Source of the DNA: Inquilinus sp. KBS0705
GTDB lineage: Bacteria; Bacteroidota; Bacteroidia; Sphingobacteriales; Sphingobacteriaceae
DNA: 64,000 bases
Direction: 5' to 3'
Assembly: GCA_005938025.2 (NCBI GenBank)
Contig: VCCI02000003.1
Span: 310,001-374,000, forward strand
The position numbers were made by a program, and so were the translations under genes. The notes under the pieces were generated by a model. That model saw only the letters and a program-made list of their open reading frames with translations. It made no database searches and was not told the DNA's origin. Of the stretch, positions 58,468-64,000 are shown piece after piece (the first letter of the stretch is position 1; each line of letters starts with the position of its first letter).

Positions 58468-59448
58468 TTAGTTGGCTTTAATATAATTAACGGTTCGTTG
58501 TATGCCTTCGGTAAAGGGGGTAATGTTGTAGCCCAGTTGGTCGGCAGCTTTTTGGCTGCTATACTTCTGGTCGAATTTTAGGCGGTCGGCAAACTCGGGC
58601 AAAAAAACAGGTGCAAAGCCGGTGAGCTTGGTTTTTAACCACTCCACCCGGCTATAAAACGCGATCGCTTTTTGCGGCACCCTCAGCATATTGCGCTGCA
58701 CACCCGATACCTTATTTAATGTGGCGAAGAAATGGTTAAAGCTGATATCCTCGCCGCCTAAAATGTAGCGGTTGCCGGTAATGCCTTTGTCCATAGCGGC
58801 TATGTGGCCCTGTACAACATCATCTAAAAAAGCATAATTGGCAACTTGTTCGCCATTGCCGGGGATGATGCGCCATTTACCCTTTAAGTAACCGTAAACC
58901 ATTTTGCCAACCGTATTGCTATCGGTAACCGGCCCCTCGCCAAACACCCGCGATGGGTTTACCGTAACCACGTTCAGGCCCAGCTTTACAAATTGTTGTA
59001 CTTCCAGCTCGGCCAGGTATTTGGTGCGCTCATAAGCTATCGGGAAGCCTACTATACGGGGCTCGTTCTCGGTTACAGGGTATTTAAGGGTAGGCCCCCA
59101 AACCCCACAGGTAGATGTGTAAACTATTTTATTTATACCTTTTATTGCGGCACTATCCAGCACATTGCGGGTACCGGTTACATTGGTCTCTAAAAAATCG
59201 TTTTCATTTGGGCACCACATTTTGGCCATAGCGGCGGTATGGTAAACCTGTGTACAGCCATCCATTGCCTTTAGCAGGCTGTAGTTGTCTAATATGTCGC
59301 CTTTAACCGGCTCAATGTTTTTATGCTTTACAAGGTATGGGTGGTTAATGTTGCGGCAAAGTGCCTTTACCTCATATCCTTTATCAGCAAGGGTTAAATT
59401 AAGTTGCCGGCCAATAAAGCCGGTTGCACCTGTTACTAATATTTTCAT
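58468..59448 (-). CDS. NAD-dependent epimerase/dehydratase (extended SDR)
   Basis: A 326-residue protein. GATGFIGRQL is the cofactor motif, YTSTCGVWGP and YERTKYLAE hold the catalytic Thr/Ser and Tyr-x3-Lys, and NPSRVFGEGPVTDS follows as in sugar epimerases and 3-beta-hydroxysteroid-type dehydrogenases. ILGGEDISFNHFFATL is the domain linker. It is the first gene of the three-gene minus-strand operon. Substrate not decided. Confidence 0.9.
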   Translation of the reverse strand: MKILVTGATGFIGRQLNLTLADKGYEVKALCRNINHPYLVKHKNIEPVKGDILDNYSLLKAMDGCTQVYHTAAMAKMWCPNENDFLETNVTGTRNVLDSAAIKGINKIVYTSTCGVWGPTLKYPVTENEPRIVGFPIAYERTKYLAELEVQQFVKLGLNVVTVNPSRVFGEGPVTDSNTVGKMVYGYLKGKWRIIPGNGEQVANYAFLDDVVQGHIAAMDKGITGNRYILGGEDISFNHFFATLNKVSGVQRNMLRVPQKAIAFYSRVEWLKTKLTGFAPVFLPEFADRLKFDQKYSSQKAADQLGYNITPFTEGIQRTVNYIKAN

Positions 59449-59529
59449 ACCCGTAATACAACAGGTGGGGCGTTTACCCCTACGCGGGTATTAGCTATTT
59501 TCTTTGTATGCTTCGTTTTTTTTAAGCGA

Positions 59530-62112
59530 CTATTTTAAATTTAGTGTTAAAGTAGTGTAGTAAAACCCGCCAATGGCTGGGCCGCCTAAAAACGAATTAT
59601 AATATTTATTGGTTAGGTTGGTAGCGCCTAATTTAACATTGAGGCCGGTAGCTGTAAAATCGTAATTTACCTGTGCATCTAAGGTGCTGTAAGCCGCTAC
59701 ATTGCCGTTCACTAAAAACGATTGCCAGTAAAACCCATTCTGAAATTTGTAAGTGGCATTAAACCCAAAATTACCTATAACCTGGTTGCCGCCGAACGAG
59801 AAATTGGTGATCCATTGCGGTGTGTTAAAGCCGTCTTCTAAGGCATCCTCGTTAGCGGTGCGCTGTAGTTTAGCGTAGGATGCATTACCTGATAGGATGT
59901 ATTTTTTTAGCAGTTTTAACGACAAGCCTAAACTGCCACCTATGTTGTAAACCGTACTTTGCGAATTGGTCCAGGCGCGATACCGCGCCTGTTTGGTTTT
60001 ATCATTAAGGTAATAGGGTATCGAATCGGCATTTTGGGTGTTGGGTACGTTTATCTCTATCTGCCCTATAAAGTTATTGTACCTGTTATAATAAAAATCG
60101 GCATCAACGCTTAGCTGTCCATCAAAAAGTAATGATTTATACCCCGCCTCAAACGAATTGATATGCTCGGGCTGCAAATAAGTGTAGGTGTTTTTTTTAA
60201 GTAGTCCTTTTTCTTTTTCGATAGCCGCATTGGTGCTTAGGCCATTGTTAAAATCGTTTTTAACAGCCGCCTGAAAAGCATCGATAGAAGTACGTATGTA
60301 CGAATTTTCGAAAACCCCGCTTGATACCACTTTTAAACCGCCAACACGTTTTACCCCGCCGCTATTCACGTTTGAAAACGCCTCAAATATACTGGGGAAA
60401 CGATACCCGCTTTGGTACGATACCCTAAAATTCTGTTCGATAACTGGTGAGTAAACAGCGGTAAAGCGTGGGTTTAGTTTTAGGCTAAAGTAATCGTTAC
60501 GGTCGGCACGCAGGGTAGCGGTAAGCTTTAATTCGTTGTTAAAAAGCGATTTGCCAACCTGTACAAAGCCGCCGGTTTTGCTGTAGTTAATATTGTCGTA
60601 CTCGTGCCCTTTTATGTAGTTAATAAAGTAATTACCATCGGGTTTAATAATGTAGGTGCGGTGGTCAAACCCGGCCAGCAGGTCAACGCCTGTACTGGCT
60701 TTAAACCCGGGCGATATGGCATTTGCAATATCTACCTGCCCCTCGGCATGTAAAAGGTTATCCTTTACCCGCAGGGCCGCGCCCACATCCCAGTTATTTA
60801 TATCGGCCAGTTTGTTTAATACCGCTTTAAAAGCAGCGCTGCCGGGTTGGTAACGCCCTGCATCGGCAGCGGTGCGTGCCTGGTTTAAGGCTTGCTGTAC
60901 GGTAGCCCCCGCAGTGCTTGCGCTATTAAAAGCATTGGTAAAATCGGCATACCAGTTGGCATCGCTTTTAAAATTACGGTCGATGTTTTCGCCGGCCGAG
61001 CGCAGGTTGTACGATTTGCCGGTGTTTTCGCTGGTTAAATAGGCCCGTACCTGGTAAATATTGTTTTTAAGCTCCAGCGCATGCTGCTGTAAAACGTAAT
61101 TATCAAGCCTGAAACGGTTGGCGCGTTGGTAAATATTATCAAGCCCCGCATAACGGTAGGTGTAGGTTAATGTGGTTAGCGGGCTAAATTTATAGGCCAG
61201 GCCCGCATCGGCTTTAAAGTTATGCAGGTCATACGGGGTTACATACTTTTCGGCGTAGCCGGTACGTGCAACCGAGTATTGTTTGCCGCCCAGTATAATG
61301 TTTTTCCGGTCGGATGATTCGTTACCATAACCGTTAACCGGGTCGTAGCCGGGGTTGCTTGCGCCGCCTGGTATGCCTACGGCAAGGTTTGCTGCCGCGT
61401 TTAGGTCTTTGGTGTTATCGGCTATCCAATCGTAGCCCCTGGTATAAGTGCCGTTTATTTTAAAAGCGAATTTTGGCGATAATACCCGGGCCAGCCTAAA
61501 GCTGGTTTCTGAGAATAGCTTGGCGGATGTTTCGCTATCGCCTAAATGGTTTACCCCTGTTTTTTGCTGAAAACTGATGCCCTGGCTCATAAAAGGGTCT
61601 TTGGTGATAAAGTTAGCCAGCCCGTTTATAGCGTTTAACCCATACAGGGCCGATGCTGTACCGGGAATGATCTCTACACTTTCGATATCCAGGTCGCTTG
61701 GGCCTAAAGCATTGCCAATTGGTGCGCCAATATGCGGTGCCTGGTTATCAATGCCATCAACTAATTGCGTGAAGCGCACATTGGTGGTATTGGCAAAGCC
61801 CCGTGTATTAATAATGCGGAAACCTAAGCTTGGGGTAATTAACTGCACGCCCTTTACGTTTTCAAGCGCATCAAAAAACGAGGGGGAGGCTGATAGTTTA
61901 AACGCAGGGACGTTTACTTTTTCGATACTCACCGGCGACCGCAAAATACTTTCGCTAATGCGCGATGCTGACACCACAACCTCGCTAAGCGAACGGGTTT
62001 TGATGCTGTCCTTTTTTACAAGGGTGTCTTTGTGCACAGGCTTGTTGCTTTGGGCAAAAATGCTGCCGGCTATAAAAACAAAGAGGAGTAGCAGGATAAA
62101 TTTTTTGATCAT
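59530..62112 (-). CDS. TonB-dependent outer-membrane receptor
   Basis: An 860-residue receptor with signal peptide ending SIFAQ. The plug domain spans about 45-165 (LSEVVVSASRISESILRSPVSI, VKGVQLITPSLGFRIINTRGFAN, DIESVEIIPGTASALYGLNAINGLANF), followed by a 22-strand-like barrel ending in the strand FYYTTLTLNLK. There is no carboxypeptidase-like N-domain and no SusD gene beside it, which argues against polysaccharide uptake and for a siderophore, vitamin or ion. The divergently spaced neighbour at 62.4 kb is a ModE-like regulator. Substrate open. Confidence 0.93.
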   Translation of the reverse strand: MIKKFILLLLFVFIAGSIFAQSNKPVHKDTLVKKDSIKTRSLSEVVVSASRISESILRSPVSIEKVNVPAFKLSASPSFFDALENVKGVQLITPSLGFRIINTRGFANTTNVRFTQLVDGIDNQAPHIGAPIGNALGPSDLDIESVEIIPGTASALYGLNAINGLANFITKDPFMSQGISFQQKTGVNHLGDSETSAKLFSETSFRLARVLSPKFAFKINGTYTRGYDWIADNTKDLNAAANLAVGIPGGASNPGYDPVNGYGNESSDRKNIILGGKQYSVARTGYAEKYVTPYDLHNFKADAGLAYKFSPLTTLTYTYRYAGLDNIYQRANRFRLDNYVLQQHALELKNNIYQVRAYLTSENTGKSYNLRSAGENIDRNFKSDANWYADFTNAFNSASTAGATVQQALNQARTAADAGRYQPGSAAFKAVLNKLADINNWDVGAALRVKDNLLHAEGQVDIANAISPGFKASTGVDLLAGFDHRTYIIKPDGNYFINYIKGHEYDNINYSKTGGFVQVGKSLFNNELKLTATLRADRNDYFSLKLNPRFTAVYSPVIEQNFRVSYQSGYRFPSIFEAFSNVNSGGVKRVGGLKVVSSGVFENSYIRTSIDAFQAAVKNDFNNGLSTNAAIEKEKGLLKKNTYTYLQPEHINSFEAGYKSLLFDGQLSVDADFYYNRYNNFIGQIEINVPNTQNADSIPYYLNDKTKQARYRAWTNSQSTVYNIGGSLGLSLKLLKKYILSGNASYAKLQRTANEDALEDGFNTPQWITNFSFGGNQVIGNFGFNATYKFQNGFYWQSFLVNGNVAAYSTLDAQVNYDFTATGLNVKLGATNLTNKYYNSFLGGPAIGGFYYTTLTLNLK

Positions 62113-62245
62113 ACAACAGTGGTAAGGTTATCGATATGCTTATAAATATATAACGATAATTTTAAATTATTACTAATCGGCCTTTATTATTGTAGTCGGC
62201 AAAAAGCAGTCGATAAAAAATACCGAGACGAATACTTGTTTTACT

Positions 62246-62336
62246 GGAATAATATTTTATATTAGTAAGTGAGTGGGTAGCGAAAAAAAGCGAAAAATTT
62301 GCGCTATGCGAACAAAAAAAGAGAATAATTTATAGC
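62246..62336. repeat. Dispersed repeat, copy B
   Basis: A 91-base partner of the repeat at 19667-19756, about 80% identical by eye and in the same orientation. Here the conserved stem is TAGCG/CGCTA around AAAAAAAGCGAAAAATTTG. It lies between the TonB receptor and ModE-like genes, both on the minus strand. The rest of the 62113-62408 gap shows no gene. Confidence 0.65.
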
Positions 62337-62408
62337 GGGAAGTGGAAGGTTTATAGCTAATATCTGGACAAGAGACGGTTTTTGCCAAAAAGGTTAGATC
62401 ATCAATAT

Positions 62409-62750
62409 TTAAAGACTGATAGCTGACTGGTTTTCTGCCAAAAACTCCCTGAACTTTTTATTGATGGCATGAAACTGGGCGACAACCTGGAGGCCCTTCT
62501 CAGTTACCTGTGCCGAGCCACCGCCTTTGCCACCCCTGTTCAAAATCAGTACCGGCGAACTGAATTGTAGGTTCATTTGGTTAACCATATCCCAGGCCTG
62601 CCTGTACGACATTTTCATCTGAACAGCCGCCTGCCTTAACGACCCCGACTGTTGTATACGCTCTAATAATTCTACACGGCCCTTACCCAACAGCTTGCCA
62701 TTTGCGGTCTCTAACCATATGCGGCCGTTTAATGCGAATGAATTATCCAT
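62409..62750 (-). CDS. ModE-like winged-helix transcriptional regulator
   Basis: A 113-residue protein consisting of the N-terminal DNA-binding part of ModE only. LLERIQQSGSLRQAAVQMKMSYRQAWDMV is the winged-helix, and LNRGGKGGGSAQVTEKGLQVV matches the conserved G-rich wing of the family. The molybdate-binding Mop domains of E. coli ModE are missing, so it may sense its ligand differently or act by dimer. It is divergent from the photolyase and upstream of a TonB receptor with repeat B between. Confidence 0.85.
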   Translation of the reverse strand: MDNSFALNGRIWLETANGKLLGKGRVELLERIQQSGSLRQAAVQMKMSYRQAWDMVNQMNLQFSSPVLILNRGGKGGGSAQVTEKGLQVVAQFHAINKKFREFLAENQSAISL

Positions 62751-62843
62751 TTATAAACATTTATAGCGTAAATATACTTTAATGTTTAAATCTGTTTACA
62801 TACTTACATTGTTATCGTATATAAGGTACACCCAATTAAAAAC

Positions 62844-64000
62844 ATGGATATAACCGCAGTAACGCTTGTTTTTCCGCATCAGTTGTATAAAAATCACCCG
62901 GCTATCAAACAAGGCAGGGAGGTTTACCTGGTAGAAGAAGAACTGTTTTTTAACCAATACGCTTTCAACAAAAAGAAGCTGATACTGCACCGGGCATCCA
63001 TGAAAAGCTATGCCGCGCAATTAGTAGCTGATAACGTGGTTGTTAAGTATATTGAGGCTACTACACCCTTATGTGACGTGCGCCAATTGATACCTTATTT
63101 AGCCCAACTGGGTGTAAAAACCATCCACTATACCCACGTCGCCGATGATTGGCTGGAGCGCAGAATAGTAACAAAAAGCGCAGAAAATAACATTGCATTG
63201 GCTAAGTATAACAGCCCCAATTTTTTAAACAGCGCCGACGAGGTTGCCCCATATTTTGATGGCCGTAAAACATACTTTCAAACCGACTTTTACATCGCCC
63301 AGCGTAAACAGCGTAATATACTATTAGAAGCAAATGGGCAACCAATAGGTGGAAAATGGACCTATGACAGCGAAAACCGCTTACGTTTTCCCAAAAATGA
63401 AGTAGTGCCACTGCTGGAAGTCCCTCCAAAAAATGAATATGTAGTGGAGGCAGAGGCCTGGGTAGAAAAGCATTATATGGGTAATTATGGCACTACAAGT
63501 TCGCCTTTTGGCAATTTGGGGGGCTTTTACCCCGTTAATTTTACAGAGGCCGAAAAATGGCTGGATGACTTTTTGGAACAGCGGTTTCAAAGCTTCGGTA
63601 TATATGAAGATGCAATGGTGACCGGACAAAGCTTTCTATACCATTCGGTACTTACACCTATGCTAAACATTGGTCTGCTTAGCCCTAAGCAAATAATTGA
63701 TAAAGCGATTGATTTTGCTGCCGACAGGGATATACCGCTAAATTCATTAGAAGGATTTGTGAGGCAGGTTATGGGCTGGCGCGAGTTTATTCATATAGTA
63801 TATGAACGCGAGGGAGTTAAACAGCGCACTAAAAACTATTGGGGCTTTAGCCGCAAGATACCGTACCTGTTTTGGGAGGGAAAAACAGGTATAACCCCGG
63901 TTGATGAGGTGATCAAAAAGGTATTGCAAACCGGTTATTCGCACCATATTGAGCGATTAATGGTGATGGGGAATTTTATGCTGCTTTGCGAATTTGACCC
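62844..64000 (+). CDS. Cryptochrome/photolyase-related protein, 3' end cut
   Basis: The frame opens at ATG 62844 and runs to the right edge without a stop, 385 codons visible. LVFPHQLYKNHPAIKQGREVYLVEEELFF is the opening of the DPRP/FeS-type bacterial cryptochrome-photolyase family. Later, GTTSSPFGNLGGFYPVNFTEA, MTGQSFLYHS-like VTGQSFLYHSVLTPMLNIGLLSP, and MGWREFIHIVYEREG match the FAD-binding helical domain. HHIERLMVMGNFMLLCEFDP near the edge holds the first Cys that would ligate the 4Fe-4S cluster. It should repair UV photoproducts or sense light; the remaining cysteines are off the window. Confidence 0.93.
   Translation, partial: MDITAVTLVFPHQLYKNHPAIKQGREVYLVEEELFFNQYAFNKKKLILHRASMKSYAAQLVADNVVVKYIEATTPLCDVRQLIPYLAQLGVKTIHYTHVADDWLERRIVTKSAENNIALAKYNSPNFLNSADEVAPYFDGRKTYFQTDFYIAQRKQRNILLEANGQPIGGKWTYDSENRLRFPKNEVVPLLEVPPKNEYVVEAEAWVEKHYMGNYGTTSSPFGNLGGFYPVNFTEAEKWLDDFLEQRFQSFGIYEDAMVTGQSFLYHSVLTPMLNIGLLSPKQIIDKAIDFAADRDIPLNSLEGFVRQVMGWREFIHIVYEREGVKQRTKNYWGFSRKIPYLFWEGKTGITPVDEVIKKVLQTGYSHHIERLMVMGNFMLLCEFD

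Noticed and set aside
1..64000. tRNA, rRNA or CRISPR array
   Set aside because: I saw no rRNA-like, tRNA cloverleaf or regularly spaced repeat pattern when reading the intergenic regions.

Overview
The window looks like a chromosomal segment of a Bacteroidota bacterium, most likely Sphingobacteriaceae (Mucilaginibacter or Pedobacter-like). The reasons are the recurrent TAnnTTTG -7 promoter elements, a type IX secretion cargo protein, an ECF sigma/FecR pair, a SusC-class TonB receptor, bacillithiol genes (bshA and a YtxJ-type bacilliredoxin), many short lipoproteins and LytTR/His_kinase signalling. This placement is inferred from gene families; no rRNA or tRNA is present to confirm it. Both window ends cut through a gene: a DDE transposase on the left and a cryptochrome/photolyase on the right.

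Layout. 0-1.2 kb: transposase remnant and hairpin-rich repetitive DNA. 1.2-3.7 kb: a SnoaL-like secreted protein and typA. 4.0-7.7 kb: a tightly packed glycan module (flippase, two methyltransferases, glycosyltransferase). 7.8-9.3 kb: a promoter-leader-terminator unit, a small protein and an AI-2E-type membrane protein. 9.4-13.8 kb: a large NHL/MBG type IX cargo protein with two lipoproteins. 13.9-21.6 kb: recO-dgkA, an unusual SDR, a CotH-kinase lipoprotein, a HAD phosphatase, a DUF3667 protein and an M28 peptidase with a duplicated 3' scrap beside it. 21.7-26.1 kb: ileS, a DksA-like gene and lspA with no gaps. 26.2-33.8 kb: small secreted proteins, bshA, a lactonase-fold protein, an RluB-type pseudouridine synthase with a very long low-complexity head, and a lytic transglycosylase. 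34-50.5 kb: mostly housekeeping (uvrA, nnrDE, sigma/anti-sigma, lipA, ytxJ, ribH, recF, ndk, nrnA, two FKBP isomerases, tatD, asparaginase). 50.5-57.4 kb: a LytTR two-component pair divergent from a run of secreted DUF proteins, an ECF sigma, a FecR anti-sigma and an STN-domain surface protein. 57.4-62.1 kb: a three-gene SDR/epimerase operon and a TonB receptor. 62.4-64 kb: a ModE-like regulator divergent from a photolyase.

The region most likely to hold an undescribed system is 50.5-57.4 kb. A GGTGTAT sequence box recurs upstream of both secreted-protein genes there, and the operon ends in a protein with the STN input domain of a transducing receptor but no TonB plug; a repeat region and a small beta-rich C-terminus take its place. 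Other items for follow-up are an approximately 91-bp dispersed repeat present twice (19.7 and 62.2 kb) with an apparently conserved stem, REP/BIME-like inverted repeat pairs at 3.7 and 33.9 kb with a compensatory base change, a 35-residue lipoprotein gene with its own promoter at 41.7 kb, and three genes whose -7 element ends exactly four bases before the ATG, which suggests leaderless mRNAs.
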